A stretch of 64,000 nt of DNA from Simiduia agarivorans SA1 = DSM 21679. GTDB lineage: Bacteria > Pseudomonadota > Gammaproteobacteria > Pseudomonadales > Cellvibrionaceae. A program made the translations under genes and the position numbers. This document shows positions 7,738 to 17,714 of the stretch, piece after piece (position 1 is the stretch's first letter; every line of letters starts with the position of its first letter). Where the stretch lies: positions 1,843,501-1,907,500 of the forward strand of contig NC_018868.3 in the NCBI RefSeq assembly GCF_000305785.2, written 5' to 3'. A model generated the notes under the pieces. The model was not told the origin of the DNA, did no database searches, and saw only the letters and a program-made list of their open reading frames with translations.

Positions 7738-8614
7738 ATTGTGTCGCGTTTCTCTCTACCAGAAAGTCCACAAATGCCTGGTTTGCCAGGGAAAGATACC
7801 TGTCTTTTCGCCATGCGATTCCCAATTCCAACGGTTTGGCACCACTGATCGGCACGCCTTTTAACGCAGGTTCCGCACTGGCCATCATTTCCAACGTCAA
7901 CGCTACCCCCTGGCCCGCAGCAACATACTCCGTCATCAGACGCAATAAATTGGTTTCGAGTGCAATCCGCAGGGCAACACCCCGCTTTTGTGCCTCGGCT
8001 TCTAACCAATCTCGCAGAAAGTAGCCTTTGCCGTACACCACCAATGGTTGCGCTAATAAATCCTCCAATGCGACCCGTTTACGTGTAGCCAGAGGGTGCG
8101 AAGGCGACATGCAAGCCACCAGATTCTGGGCGATCAACTGACATCCGGCCAACTGCGAGGGCAATTCGCGCAGATTCACTACCGCCATATCGATATCGCC
8201 CGCCAACAACCGCGCTTGTGCTGCCCGAGTGCCTTCTCCGGACACCTCGAAATCGATCGCAGGATGGCGGGCACGGAATTCAGCAATCAAAGACGGTAAA
8301 AAGTAAGAGCCCACCATAGCCGACGTGCCCAGTCGCACCTTACCTCGTTTAAGCCCACCCAAATCCGACATTTCCAGGCGGGTTTGCTCGAACTGTGCAA
8401 TCAGTTGACGCGCACGGGACAACAACACCTGCCCCTCCGCTGTCAGCGTTGATCGCCGCTCTGTGCGATCAAACAGCTGGACACCCAATGACTGTTCCAG
8501 CTTTCGGATTGACACACTGATAGCGGACTGCGCAATGTGAAGCTGGTTCGCTGCGCTGGTAAAACTGCCGGAGTCGGCCACAGCGATGAACACATGAAGT
8601 TGCCTGATATCCAT
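7736..8614 (-). CDS. LysR-family regulator, probably of the glutaryl-CoA genes
   Basis: A 292-residue LysR-type protein. The winged helix-turn-helix is at residues 1-60 (SFTSAANQLHIAQSAISVSIRKLEQSLGVQLFDR), and a two-lobed effector domain follows (SAMVGSYFLPSLIAEFRARHP is the first strand-helix). It is divergent from gcdH with 148 bases between starts, the common arrangement for LysR regulators and their targets, so control of gcdH and the CoA-transferase is likely, with a glutarate-derived ligand as a guess. A palindrome matching a LysR box lies at 8630-8648. Confidence 0.88.
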   Translation of the reverse strand: MDIRQLHVFIAVADSGSFTSAANQLHIAQSAISVSIRKLEQSLGVQLFDRTERRSTLTAEGQVLLSRARQLIAQFEQTRLEMSDLGGLKRGKVRLGTSAMVGSYFLPSLIAEFRARHPAIDFEVSGEGTRAAQARLLAGDIDMAVVNLRELPSQLAGCQLIAQNLVACMSPSHPLATRKRVALEDLLAQPLVVYGKGYFLRDWLEAEAQKRGVALRIALETNLLRLMTEYVAAGQGVALTLEMMASAEPALKGVPISGAKPLELGIAWRKDRYLSLANQAFVDFLVERNATQ

Positions 8615-8629
8615 GAACCAATCTCTTTA

Positions 8630-8648
8630 ATGTATGACTGCCATACAT
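8630..8648. promoter_or_regulatory. probable LysR-type binding site
   Basis: Perfect inverted repeat ATGTATG-ACTGC-CATACAT with T-N11-A geometry, lying 16 bases upstream of the LysR start and about 115 bases upstream of gcdH. The AT-rich stretch that follows (8649-8668) likely contains the divergent promoters. Confidence 0.65.
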
Positions 8649-8762
8649 ATTATATATTTTTTATATGAAAATGCCTTTGCTACACTCTCCAGTCATGTAG
8701 CGGCCCATCTTGGCCGTATCCCAAAGACCTTTCGAAGCCGGACCTGAATCCTGAGGTGCATT

Positions 8763-9953
8763 ATGAGCGCGCAAAACCACTGGGCGAAAAATTTTGACTG
8801 GGCCGATCCGTTCCTGATGGATCTGCAACTCACTGAAGAAGAACGCATGGTGCGCGACACCGCCCACCAGTACGCGCAAGATAAACTGCTGCCCCGCGTG
8901 CGCGACTCATTCCGTAATGAAACCACCGACCCCGCCATTTTCCGCGAGATGGGCGAACTGGGCTTGCTCGGCTCGCCTCTGCAGGGCTACGGCTGCCCGG
9001 GGGTGAGCTACGTGAGTTATGGTTTGATTGCACGCGAAGTCGAGCGCGTAGACTCCGGCTTCCGCTCCATGATGAGCGTACAGTCATCCTTGGTAATGTA
9101 CCCGATCTACGCCTACGGCTCGGAAGCACAGAAAGAAAAGTACCTGCCAAAACTGGCAAGCGGCGAATGGATCGGGTGTTTCGGCCTGACAGAGCCCGAC
9201 CACGGCTCGGATCCCGCCGGCATGGTGACACGGGCACGCAAAACCGACGGAGGTTATCGTCTGAGCGGTGCAAAAATGTGGATCACCAACTCGCCCATCG
9301 CCGATGTATTCGTGGTGTGGGCAAAAGATGACGAGCAGGTCATCCGCGGTTTTATTCTCGATAAAGGCATGAAAGGTCTGTCCGCGCCCAAAATCGAAGG
9401 CAAACTGGCGTTGCGTACATCGGTCACCGGTGAAATCGTAATGGACGATGTGTTTGTGCCAGAAGAAAACCTGTTGCCCGGCGTGACCGGCCTGAAAGGC
9501 CCGTTCGGTTGTCTGAACAGCGCTCGCCTGGGCATTTCATGGGGTGCACTGGGCGCAGCCGAAGCCTGCTGGCACTCTGCGCGCGACTACACACTGGAAC
9601 GCAAACAGTTTGGCCGCCCGCTGGCTGCCAATCAGCTGATCCAGAAAAAACTGGCGATCATGCAAACCGATATCAGCCTGGCGCTGCAGGGCTGCCTGCG
9701 CGCCGCACAATTGAAAGACCAAGGCCAACTGGCGCCCGAGCTGATCTCCTTGCTGAAGCGCAACTCTTGTGTAAAAGCGTTGGAGATCGCCCGCGAAGCC
9801 CGCGACATGCACGGCGGCAACGGTATTTCCGATGAATACTGCGTCATGCGCCACATGGTCAACCTGGAAGTCGTCAACACCTACGAAGGCACCCAGGACG
9901 TTCATGCGCTGATTCTGGGCCGGTCTCAAACCGGCATCCAGGCCTTTTATTAA
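8763..9953 (+). CDS. gcdH: glutaryl-CoA dehydrogenase
   Basis: A 396-residue flavoenzyme of the acyl-CoA dehydrogenase family that oxidises and decarboxylates glutaryl-CoA to crotonyl-CoA in lysine, hydroxylysine and tryptophan breakdown. The N-terminus ([32 protein letters not shown]) and the C-terminal segment [19 protein letters not shown] are diagnostic; the Glu of YEGT is the catalytic base. FAD-binding residues are in [13 protein letters not shown] and MWITNSP. Length matches the family. It is the first gene of a two-gene unit with the CoA-transferase 12 bases downstream. Confidence 0.96.
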   Translation: MSAQNHWAKNFDWADPFLMDLQLTEEERMVRDTAHQYAQDKLLPRVRDSFRNETTDPAIFREMGELGLLGSPLQGYGCPGVSYVSYGLIAREVERVDSGFRSMMSVQSSLVMYPIYAYGSEAQKEKYLPKLASGEWIGCFGLTEPDHGSDPAGMVTRARKTDGGYRLSGAKMWITNSPIADVFVVWAKDDEQVIRGFILDKGMKGLSAPKIEGKLALRTSVTGEIVMDDVFVPEENLLPGVTGLKGPFGCLNSARLGISWGALGAAEACWHSARDYTLERKQFGRPLAANQLIQKKLAIMQTDISLALQGCLRAAQLKDQGQLAPELISLLKRNSCVKALEIAREARDMHGGNGISDEYCVMRHMVNLEVVNTYEGTQDVHALILGRSQTGIQAFY

Positions 9954-9965
9954 TCGAAGCAATCG

Positions 9966-11153
9966 ATGATGAACACGCCTTTACATGGTTTAAAGGTACT
10001 GGATATGTCCCGCATTCTGGCTGGCCCCTGGGCCGGTCAGTTGCTGGCAGATCTGGGGGCCGATGTGGTGAAAGTCGAACGTCCCGGTGCGGGTGATGAC
10101 ACCCGCCATTGGGGCCCACCCTACCTGAAAGACCGCAATGGCGAGGATACCGAAGACGCGGCTTACTTTATGGCCGCTAACCGGGGCAAGCGCTCGATCG
10201 CACTGGATATCACCCAACCGGACGATCAGAAAATCATCCATCAGCTGGCGCAAAAGGCCGATGTGATTCTGGAGAATTACAAAGTCGGCGGGCTCAAAAA
10301 ATACGGCCTGGATTACGACGCGCTCAAGTCAGCCAACCCCCGGCTGGTGTATTGCTCAATCACGGGCTTTGGCCAAACCGGCCCTTACAGCCAGCGCGCG
10401 GGCTATGACTTCATGATCCAGGGTATGGGCGGACTCATGAGCATTACCGGCGAGCCCGACGGAATGCCGGGCGCAGGGCCTCAAAAAGTGGGCGTTGCGG
10501 TCACCGATTTGTTTACCGGCCTGTATGCCACTATTGCAATCCAAAGTGCACTGCTGGAGCGCGAACGCAGCGGTCAGGGGCAATACATTGATCTGGCGTT
10601 ATTCGACGTGCAGGCGGCAGTGCTGGCGAATCAGGCCACCAACTACCTGGTGGGCGGCATCACGCCAAAACGCATGGGCAACGCACACCCGAATATCGTT
10701 CCCTACCAGGCGTTTGCCACCGCCGACGGCCACATGATCCTGGCAGTCGGCAACGATGGACAGTTCAAAAAATTCTGCCAGGCAGCCGGCAAACCCGAAC
10801 TGGCAGACGACCCTCGTTACGCGACCAATCCGGCCCGCATCGCCCACCGGGAACACATTTGTGCCGAAGTCGCCGCACTGTTGGCCGCCAATACCACACA
10901 AGCCTGGTTAGACCTGCTGGAACCCCTGGGTGTCCCGTGCGGGCCAATCAATTCAGTCGATCAGGTGTTCAGTGACCCGCAAATACTGCACCGCGGCATG
11001 CGCGTTGAGCTGGAGCACCCTGTCACGGGCACAGTGACTTTACCCGGCAACCCGATTCATTTCGGCAGAAGCGATCTGAACCTGCGTCAGGCACCGCCCA
11101 AACTGGCAGAGCACCAGAGCGAGGTTATAACGGATTGGCTGAACGGCGATTAA
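9966..11153 (+). CDS. CaiB/BaiF CoA-transferase, probably succinyl-CoA:glutarate CoA-transferase
   Basis: A 395-residue type III CoA-transferase. Landmarks are SRILAGPWAGQLLADLGADVVKVERP (residues 15-40), the Rossmann-like ANRGKRSIALD, and D181 in VTDLFTG, which corresponds to the aspartate forming the acyl-anhydride intermediate in the family. Its position directly after gcdH matches the arrangement in other bacteria, where it activates glutarate with succinyl-CoA (SUGCT in mammals). There are two consecutive ATG codons (9966 and 9969), so the exact first residue is uncertain. Confidence 0.9.
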   Translation: MMNTPLHGLKVLDMSRILAGPWAGQLLADLGADVVKVERPGAGDDTRHWGPPYLKDRNGEDTEDAAYFMAANRGKRSIALDITQPDDQKIIHQLAQKADVILENYKVGGLKKYGLDYDALKSANPRLVYCSITGFGQTGPYSQRAGYDFMIQGMGGLMSITGEPDGMPGAGPQKVGVAVTDLFTGLYATIAIQSALLERERSGQGQYIDLALFDVQAAVLANQATNYLVGGITPKRMGNAHPNIVPYQAFATADGHMILAVGNDGQFKKFCQAAGKPELADDPRYATNPARIAHREHICAEVAALLAANTTQAWLDLLEPLGVPCGPINSVDQVFSDPQILHRGMRVELEHPVTGTVTLPGNPIHFGRSDLNLRQAPPKLAEHQSEVITDWLNGD

Positions 11154-11160
11154 ACCCGTC

Positions 11161-11787
11161 TTACCGGCCCGGCTGATTGGCCGCCCTTGGAGCGATCCGG
11201 GTGGTGGCAGAGGCAATGTTTTCGCCGTCACAATAAGCGGTGTATTCCAGCGGTGCACCGGCAATATCAGTGGCGTCGAAATGTCGCTCAAAGTAGAAAT
11301 GCGCGCCGGGGCTGCCATCGCGTTCAAACTCATCTATCCGGCTGGCGCGCCAGTTCTCAATGCTGTCCAGCCAGGACAGATCTTTCATATTAACCAGTTC
11401 TTCCTGCCAGCGGCTCAGGCAATGCTCATAAAACGGCCGCTCCAGAATGCTGGGGTCGTAGTCGACCTTGGCTTCCCCACTACTCACATCCAACGACGCC
11501 AGGGTCAGTCCATCGTATAACAACAGAAATGTACGGCTGTTTTCATCGCGACAGGTAATGCCGAACACAGGGTGCTCGGGCGTGCTTTTGGTCCGTGCGA
11601 TTTCACCGCGAACCAGCGTAACACATCGATCGGTAGCCACTGCAGACTCGGCAACCGCTCGTAATGACGTCCAATGCAAGGCATAGCTTTTAGGCAGCCA
11701 GAGTCGATTGATATCCAGCTCAGACGCAAGCGTGAGCGGTGCACTCAGCAAAAAGCTAATTGAACATGCAAGAAGAGTTTTACGCAT
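11161..11787 (-). CDS. secreted hypothetical protein
   Basis: A 208-residue protein with a signal peptide (MRKTLLACSISFLLSAPLTLA) and a likely periplasmic mature part. It has about five cysteines in the mature region (for example ATDRCV, GITCRDE, EHCLSRW, AYCDG), enough for two disulfides. I do not recognise a family. It is the last gene of a possible minus-strand unit after the PilZ gene (44-base gap), and its end lies 7 bases from the end of the CoA-transferase on the opposite strand. Confidence 0.6.
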   Translation of the reverse strand: MRKTLLACSISFLLSAPLTLASELDINRLWLPKSYALHWTSLRAVAESAVATDRCVTLVRGEIARTKSTPEHPVFGITCRDENSRTFLLLYDGLTLASLDVSSGEAKVDYDPSILERPFYEHCLSRWQEELVNMKDLSWLDSIENWRASRIDEFERDGSPGAHFYFERHFDATDIAGAPLEYTAYCDGENIASATTRIAPRAANQPGR

Positions 11788-11831
11788 ACCGCTCCAGCCC
11801 CTGATGAATAACCGGGCCGGACAGGCAGGGT

Positions 11832-12515
11832 TCAGGTACCGGAGCCGGCCATAATGGAATATACAAAAGCATAGAGCATCAACCGTTGCTTCTCCTCCAT
11901 TTCGAGAAACTCCACGCCATACACGGCAGGATGACCGGATGCCATTTCCTGTGTGCTGCGCTCTACCCTCGCGCGCACCACCGCCTCGAGTGACAAAGTG
12001 CCGGAAAACTTCACCAGTTCAATCTGACTATTCAGCGTGATCACATCGCCCACTTCGGCGATGGGCGCAGTGAGCGCAACTCTCGCGCCAAGTACGCTGA
12101 TATCGGAGTAGAGCCCATCCGCCGTAGCCGTTTGCAGCCCCTGGGTTACACTGGCCGACACCGGCAATTGCAGCTCGATGCGGGTAGCCCCGCGGATTTC
12201 CTTAAAACTCAGGCGGGCAGGATAGCTGAGGAAAATCAGCGCCTTCGGATGAGTGATAATCTGTTCAACCTGGCTGGCAAACGCCAGAATGCCATTGCCC
12301 GCCATGATTTTCACCAACAGCTTCTGCCCAGAGCGAATACTGGAGGCCTTGGCCGCTTTCGGTAAGGTCACCAACAGGTATTCACCGGGCACACAGCCCA
12401 CCAACTTTGACGCAAATTTAAACGGCGAGCCGCCCGCACTGGCGCCTTCCAGCGCCAGCGGATACCCGAAAGGCAGCTGATACTGCTCAAATGTCTTACT
12501 TCCAGACTCACTCAT
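11832..12515 (-). CDS. PilZ-domain c-di-GMP-binding protein (YcgR-like)
   Basis: A 227-residue cytoplasmic protein with a YcgR-like N-terminal barrel (about 1-105) and a C-terminal PilZ domain (about 110-220). Both c-di-GMP motifs are intact: RxxxR as RGATR and (D/N)xSxxG as DISVLG. The length and domain order match flagellar-brake relatives. It starts in an ATGA overlap with the stop codon of the RND pump gene, so its translation is probably coupled to the pump; this context is unusual, since YcgR-type genes usually sit with flagellar or orphan loci. A role in adjusting efflux or surface behaviour is inference. Confidence 0.85.
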   Translation of the reverse strand: MSESGSKTFEQYQLPFGYPLALEGASAGGSPFKFASKLVGCVPGEYLLVTLPKAAKASSIRSGQKLLVKIMAGNGILAFASQVEQIITHPKALIFLSYPARLSFKEIRGATRIELQLPVSASVTQGLQTATADGLYSDISVLGARVALTAPIAEVGDVITLNSQIELVKFSGTLSLEAVVRARVERSTQEMASGHPAVYGVEFLEMEEKQRLMLYAFVYSIMAGSGT

Positions 12516-15500
12516 TCACTGACGGTCACTTTGCGATTGGGGTCGATTTTATCCAACAATTTCAACGCCAGCACTTTCAAACGAGCAGGCAACAGCAGCA
12601 TGGCTGGGGTCACCAATAGCGTCAGAATTGTTGAGAAGATTAGACCATAGACAATCGCGCTCGCCAACGGCACCCAGAAGCTGGCCACAACACCACCTAC
12701 AACCACATCGCGCCCGATCAGGTCCACCGACATATTGGTTGCAATAGGCAACAACCCGAGAATGGTCGTGGCGGTGGTCAGAAATACCGGCCGTAGGCGC
12801 TGCGCACAGGCCATGACAATGGCGTCAATGGGCGCCAGATCCGGCTGTTTTTCCCGCAGGTGATTAAAGGTATCAATCAAAACAATATTGTTGTTCACCA
12901 CGATCCCGGCAAGCGCGACTATCCCGACCCCGGTGAGAATAACACTGAAGGTGGATTGGGTTAGCAGCAAACCAAGCAAGACCCCGGCGGTCGACATGAT
13001 TACCGCTGAAAGAATCAGGGCGGCCTGATAAAAACTGTTGAACTGGGTCACCAGAATAATAAACATGAGAAACAAGGCCAGCGAAAACGCTACGCTCAGG
13101 AACGCAAAGGATTTAGCCTGTTCTTCATTCGAGCCACGAAACACTGCCCTGACGCGGGGATCCAGCGGATGCTGTTCCAGCCAGGCCTGAATTTTTTTAA
13201 CTTCAGTATCGACTACCTCACCCGGTTGCACATCGGCCTTGACCGTCATCACCTCGATGCCATTGTTGCGCTGCACCTTATCCACTTTGGGCTTGGCCAC
13301 CGGGGTCACAAAGCTACTCATAGGCACAGGCCCGTTCAATGTCGCGATACGCAACGAATCCAATACCCCGACGCCTCGGGCATCCATCGGAAATCGCACG
13401 CGGATATCCACTTCGTCATCGGCATCGTCCGGGCGGTATTCACTGACTTTGACACCATTGGTCACCAGTGAGACTGCGTGCCCCACATCCACCATGCTCA
13501 CACCCAACTGCGCAGCCACCGCGCGATCCACCTGCATTTCCCATTCGATGCCAGGCAGCGGACTTGTATCGACGATATCGCGCAGGGTTGGAAACTCGCG
13601 CTCCAGCGCATCGCGTAACCGCCGTGTCTCCCGCATCAGCACGTCACTGTGAATGGACTCCAATTGAATCTGGATCGGTTTGCCTTGCTGAGGCCCGCCC
13701 TCAAACGGATCGGCAGAGACTTTTATGCCGGCCATATCGGCGGTTTTTTCACGGATCTCGGCAAACACCGCATGGCTTGAGCGGCCCAACGTTGCCGGAT
13801 CGTATAGTTCCACCAGCATGGTACCGATCTGGTCTTTGGAGGATTCGCGATTGCCACTCTGGCTGCTGGAGCCTCTGCCAGTTGCGGTATACACCACATA
13901 CACACCATCCACCTGCAAAACCCGCTGCTCGACCTCCGAGACCAGTGCTTCCATTTCATAAACGGAGAAGTTGCCTTGTGCACGCACAGCAACGGTGCCG
14001 TATTTTTCCTCCGTTTCGGTGAAGAATTCCACGCCGGCGTTATAGGCACCGTAAGTCTGGAAAATGCCAAACAGTCCCATAAACGTCGCCAGAGCGACCA
14101 GTGCCGGCCAGCGCATAAGTTTTTTCAGTACCCGCGCATAGGCACCCGTAATACCGCCCAGCCGGGTCGGTTCTTCGGACTCCAGACTTTTAAGATAATT
14201 CTGCACTTCCAGTGACATGCGGGTACGCCCCATCAAAGACCCCAGCACCGGCGCAAAAAACAGTGCGTAGACCAGCGAGCCCACCAGAACAGCAAACACG
14301 GTCACGGGCAGATAGCGCATAAATTGCCCCGCCACACCAGGCCAGAACATAATCGGTAAAAACGCAGCCAATGTGGTTGCGGTAGACGCCACCACAGGCC
14401 AGAACATGCGCTTGACCGCAATTTCATAGGCCACCCTGCTGGTAAGCCCCTCTGCCATTTTCCGATCGGCAAACTCGGTGATCACAATGGCGCCGTCGAT
14501 CAGCATGCCCAGTGCCAACAACATGCCGAACATCACCATGAAGTTGAACGAGAAACCCAACAGGCTGACGATGATCAACGCAAACAACAGCGAAAAAGGG
14601 ATGCCAAAGCCCACCAACAAACCCGAGCGGAAGCCCAGCGCGGACACCACAATAATCATCACCAACGCCATGGCGGTGACGATATTACCTTCCATTTCGC
14701 TGACCATGCCGCGGGTGAAATCCGACTGATCGAGCACGTAGTTGATTTCTATGCCCGCCGGCAGTTCTGCACGCATGCCATCAACCAACGCCCTGACACC
14801 TTCGGCAACATCGGTGGAATTGGCAGAATTACGTTTTTCCACTTCAATGGTCATGGCGCGCTTGCCATTCACCGTGGTGAAACGGTCGGGGTCTTTAAAC
14901 GTGCGCCGCACATCAGCAACATCACCCAGGGTAACAACCCCGGTATTCGTGAACTTAATGGGCAGGCTGAATACATCTTCCGCGGTTTCTATCAATCCGG
15001 GCACTTTGATGGCAAACCGCCCTTTGCCGGTATCCATTTCACCAGCTGGCACGAGACGGTTGTTATTGCCCACGGCATTGGCCAATTCTGAAGCGGTGAT
15101 GCGGTAGTGTTCCAGCTTAGCCGGATCGACCACCACTTCGGCTACTTCTTCGCGCGCACCAACAAGATATGCACCCAAAACGCTGGGCATATTTTCGATG
15201 CGACGCTTAAGGGTTTGGGCCGACTGATACAGGGTCCGCTCCTGCACAGCATCGCCACCGAGCGTCACTACAATCGCCGGCATGGGTGTCGCGGAAATTT
15301 CTTTTACGATCGGTTCTTCTGCGGTGGGCGGCAATTCAGCTTTGGCGCGGTCCACGGCAACCCGGGTTTCACGCAGCGCCCGCTGCACATCTTCTTCGGC
15401 TTCAAATTTGACCAACAGATAGGATATGGATTCACGCGAGGTCGCAATGATTTCGTCCACGCCCTCAATGGTGCGCAACTCTTTTTCCAACGGCCTTACC

Positions 15501-15688
15501 AGCAGCCTGGCACCGTCTTCGGGCGAGATACCGTCTAAGTAGACCTGCACAAAAATAAACGGGACCGATACATTGGGATTGGCCTCCACCGTCATATTGC
15601 TGCGAGCAAAAATACCGGTGAGCAGAATCAGCACCAAAATGGAAAGCGTGGCGCGGGATCGGCTGACCGCTGACTTGAGCACGCTCAT
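12512..15688 (-). CDS. RND-family efflux pump inner-membrane subunit
   Basis: A 1058-residue protein of AcrB/MexB architecture: twelve membrane helices in two repeats, with two large periplasmic loops between helices 1-2 and 7-8. In TM4 the proton-relay pair appears as LGMLIDGAIVITE, so only one aspartate remains where AcrB has two; TM10 carries VNNNIVLID in place of the AcrB lysine-containing motif. Both differences occur in one subgroup of acriflavin-type pumps rather than in the classic antibiotic exporters. The gene overlaps the adaptor gene upstream by four bases and the PilZ gene downstream by four bases. The substrate is unknown. Confidence 0.93.
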   Translation of the reverse strand: MSVLKSAVSRSRATLSILVLILLTGIFARSNMTVEANPNVSVPFIFVQVYLDGISPEDGARLLVRPLEKELRTIEGVDEIIATSRESISYLLVKFEAEEDVQRALRETRVAVDRAKAELPPTAEEPIVKEISATPMPAIVVTLGGDAVQERTLYQSAQTLKRRIENMPSVLGAYLVGAREEVAEVVVDPAKLEHYRITASELANAVGNNNRLVPAGEMDTGKGRFAIKVPGLIETAEDVFSLPIKFTNTGVVTLGDVADVRRTFKDPDRFTTVNGKRAMTIEVEKRNSANSTDVAEGVRALVDGMRAELPAGIEINYVLDQSDFTRGMVSEMEGNIVTAMALVMIIVVSALGFRSGLLVGFGIPFSLLFALIIVSLLGFSFNFMVMFGMLLALGMLIDGAIVITEFADRKMAEGLTSRVAYEIAVKRMFWPVVASTATTLAAFLPIMFWPGVAGQFMRYLPVTVFAVLVGSLVYALFFAPVLGSLMGRTRMSLEVQNYLKSLESEEPTRLGGITGAYARVLKKLMRWPALVALATFMGLFGIFQTYGAYNAGVEFFTETEEKYGTVAVRAQGNFSVYEMEALVSEVEQRVLQVDGVYVVYTATGRGSSSQSGNRESSKDQIGTMLVELYDPATLGRSSHAVFAEIREKTADMAGIKVSADPFEGGPQQGKPIQIQLESIHSDVLMRETRRLRDALEREFPTLRDIVDTSPLPGIEWEMQVDRAVAAQLGVSMVDVGHAVSLVTNGVKVSEYRPDDADDEVDIRVRFPMDARGVGVLDSLRIATLNGPVPMSSFVTPVAKPKVDKVQRNNGIEVMTVKADVQPGEVVDTEVKKIQAWLEQHPLDPRVRAVFRGSNEEQAKSFAFLSVAFSLALFLMFIILVTQFNSFYQAALILSAVIMSTAGVLLGLLLTQSTFSVILTGVGIVALAGIVVNNNIVLIDTFNHLREKQPDLAPIDAIVMACAQRLRPVFLTTATTILGLLPIATNMSVDLIGRDVVVGGVVASFWVPLASAIVYGLIFSTILTLLVTPAMLLLPARLKVLALKLLDKIDPNRKVTVSE

Positions 15689-16809
15689 GGTTGAACCTCA
15701 GCGGTCTCGGCGGCCGTCTCCTGCTGCGTTTCCAGGACATAATCCACAGGGTGTCCCACTGCAACGTATTCCTGCCCCACGGTGATCAGGGTAACCGGAT
15801 CCGGTAACCCTGAAACCCACACGCCGCGCGTGTTGTCACCCAGAATGGTGACCGGCATAAAGGCCACCCGTTCATCCGCATCAATAATTTTCACCCCCAC
15901 GCTACCCTCATCACCCAGTGCCAGCAGGGCGGGCGAAATGGCGTGGGCAGGTTGCACCGGCAAATCGATAAACAGCTCACTGGTCAGACCGCCGCCAATC
16001 GCCTGTCCGGGGTTGGCCACAGCCACTTCCATCAAAAATGCACGGGTTTGTGGCTCCGCATCCCGGCTGACGTAGCGCACACTGCCGTCTACTTGCCGAC
16101 CGTTCACCCGCCCGCTAGCGGTTTGCCCGGCCTTCAGTGCAAACACTTCGTTTTCTGCAACCTGCCCTGCCAACACCAGGGGATCAAGATCAATCACCGT
16201 GGCACACACGTCACCGCGTTGCATGAACGCGCCCAATTCCACCGGCCTGCGATTCACCACGCCATCAAAGGGCGCGCGCAATTGGGTATAGGCGAGCTCG
16301 AGCTGCTGACGCTTTAACGCCGAGCGCGCCTGACTGAGCGCCGCTTCGGCTGCTGCAATGGCAGATTGGCTCTGGTAGCCCTGGGACTTGAGTCGTTGAG
16401 ATCCGTCAAAATCTATCTGGGCTTTACGCAGATTCACTTCGGCTTCCTGCACCTTTAAGGCGCGATCTTCTTCAGCCAGCTCACAGATCAGGTCGCCTTT
16501 GCGTACACTCGCGCCTTCGGCCACCGGCAGCGCCACAACCCGCCCGGAGGTTTCCGCACGCACATCCACCGCGCGATTGGGCTCGGTGCGAGCCCTGACA
16601 CGCAATTGCCGTTGATAGGGCTCCGCCCGCACTATCGCTGCCCGCACCGATTCCCGAGCGGGTTCATTGACTGCGTCCGGCTCTGCGCGCGCGGGCTGTT
16701 CCCTTTCCGGCTTCAGTAACCCGGACAACATCCACAGCGATAAAACCGACGCAATAATGATGGCCAGACGATAATTCTTTTGCGCCCAGAGGCTTCGGAT
16801 AGCATTCAT
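15685..16809 (-). CDS. RND efflux periplasmic adaptor subunit
   Basis: A 374-residue HlyD/AcrA-type adaptor. One N-terminal membrane anchor (LAIIIASVLSLWML), then the lipoyl half-motif (VRAETSGRVVALPVAEGASVRKGDLICEL), an alpha-helical hairpin (about residues 115-185, LRKAQIDFDGSQRL) and a second lipoyl half (LRAPFDGVVNRRPVELGAFMQRGD). It links the RND pump to an outer-membrane channel; no TolC-type gene is nearby, so a distant one must serve. It is first in the operon with the pump and PilZ genes. No convincing ribosome-binding site is visible before the ATG. Confidence 0.92.
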   Translation of the reverse strand: MNAIRSLWAQKNYRLAIIIASVLSLWMLSGLLKPEREQPARAEPDAVNEPARESVRAAIVRAEPYQRQLRVRARTEPNRAVDVRAETSGRVVALPVAEGASVRKGDLICELAEEDRALKVQEAEVNLRKAQIDFDGSQRLKSQGYQSQSAIAAAEAALSQARSALKRQQLELAYTQLRAPFDGVVNRRPVELGAFMQRGDVCATVIDLDPLVLAGQVAENEVFALKAGQTASGRVNGRQVDGSVRYVSRDAEPQTRAFLMEVAVANPGQAIGGGLTSELFIDLPVQPAHAISPALLALGDEGSVGVKIIDADERVAFMPVTILGDNTRGVWVSGLPDPVTLITVGQEYVAVGHPVDYVLETQQETAAETAEVQP

Positions 16810-17006
16810 AATCGATAACTTGTGCAGAGATGAAAGAACGACGGGCCAGTTTCACTATTTCGCTACAAAACATGCACTAAAAGCGCTATTTTGTGCACAT
16901 CAGCCGCCAAAACCGGTTGTGGCGCATGATACACCGATCAGTTTACTTTTCCTACGCCCGCGAGGGCATTACGGATTGTCGATAGCCCCTGAACAGAGGA
17001 CTTACC

Positions 17007-17339
17007 ATGCCAGGACGTTACGCCCGCATTGACCCCCAGCAAGCGCACCAGTTGATGCAGGCGCCGGTGTGTATTGTGGACATCAGGGATCCGCAAAGCT
17101 TCCAAGCCGGCCATATCAGGGGCGCCACCCACCTGAGCAACGACAACCTGAGCGAATTTCTGTCACACCAGGCGCGCAATCAACCCGTATTGGTGTGCTG
17201 CTACCACGGCAACAGTAGTCAGGGGGCGGCTCAGTTTCTGGCCGAACAGGGCTTCGAGACGACCTATAGTCTCAACGGCGGCTTCAGCCAGTGGTCGATA
17301 GAATTCCCAGATCAATGTGCCCAAGGAGCATCAGAATGA
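17007..17339 (+). CDS. glpE: thiosulfate sulfurtransferase (single-domain rhodanese)
   Basis: A 110-residue single rhodanese domain that transfers sulfane sulfur from thiosulfate to cyanide or thioredoxin. The active-site loop CCYHGNSS (cysteines 64-65) is the GlpE signature, with C65 as nucleophile. AGAGGA precedes the ATG. The stop codon overlaps the start of the next gene as ATGA, so the two are translationally coupled. Length equals that of Escherichia coli GlpE. Confidence 0.93.
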   Translation: MPGRYARIDPQQAHQLMQAPVCIVDIRDPQSFQAGHIRGATHLSNDNLSEFLSHQARNQPVLVCCYHGNSSQGAAQFLAEQGFETTYSLNGGFSQWSIEFPDQCAQGASE

Positions 17340-17680
17340 GCATTTGGATTTTCATTGGCCTGCTTTTGGCCATAGGCTATTTGGTGTCGCGGCTCAGGTT
17401 CTTGCATCTGGCCCATGCCGATGACCTGAGAGACCTCAGAGCAGAAATTGCCAGTCTGCGTAGGCAATTGCAGCAAGCACCCACGGCGGTACCTGAAGCA
17501 CCCCTGATCAATCTGAACACCGCTAACAAAACCACACTGCAACGGATACCCAAGGTAGGCGCCGCGTGTGCCAAACGGATCATGGACGCAAGGCCCATCG
17601 AATCCATGGATCAGTTGCAAGCCATCGAGGGGCTGACCGAAGAACAGCGCAACGCGCTGAGGACTATGGGGTGCATTTAA
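17336..17680 (+). CDS. membrane-anchored helix-hairpin-helix protein (ComEA-like)
   Basis: A 114-residue protein starting at an ATG preceded by AAGGAG and overlapping the glpE stop codon. One N-terminal membrane helix (IWIFIGLLLAIGYLV), a short coiled-coil linker rich in Arg/Gln, and a C-terminal helix-hairpin-helix domain (NLNTANKTTLQRIPKVG, then GLTEEQRNAL). The order resembles ComEA-type proteins that hold DNA at the periplasmic face, but orientation of the domain is not known from sequence. A role in DNA uptake is therefore only possible. Confidence 0.75.
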   Translation: MSIWIFIGLLLAIGYLVSRLRFLHLAHADDLRDLRAEIASLRRQLQQAPTAVPEAPLINLNTANKTTLQRIPKVGAACAKRIMDARPIESMDQLQAIEGLTEEQRNALRTMGCI

Positions 17681-17714
17681 CGGGCGCTTGTCCTGGGCCC
17701 ATCAATACGCCCCC

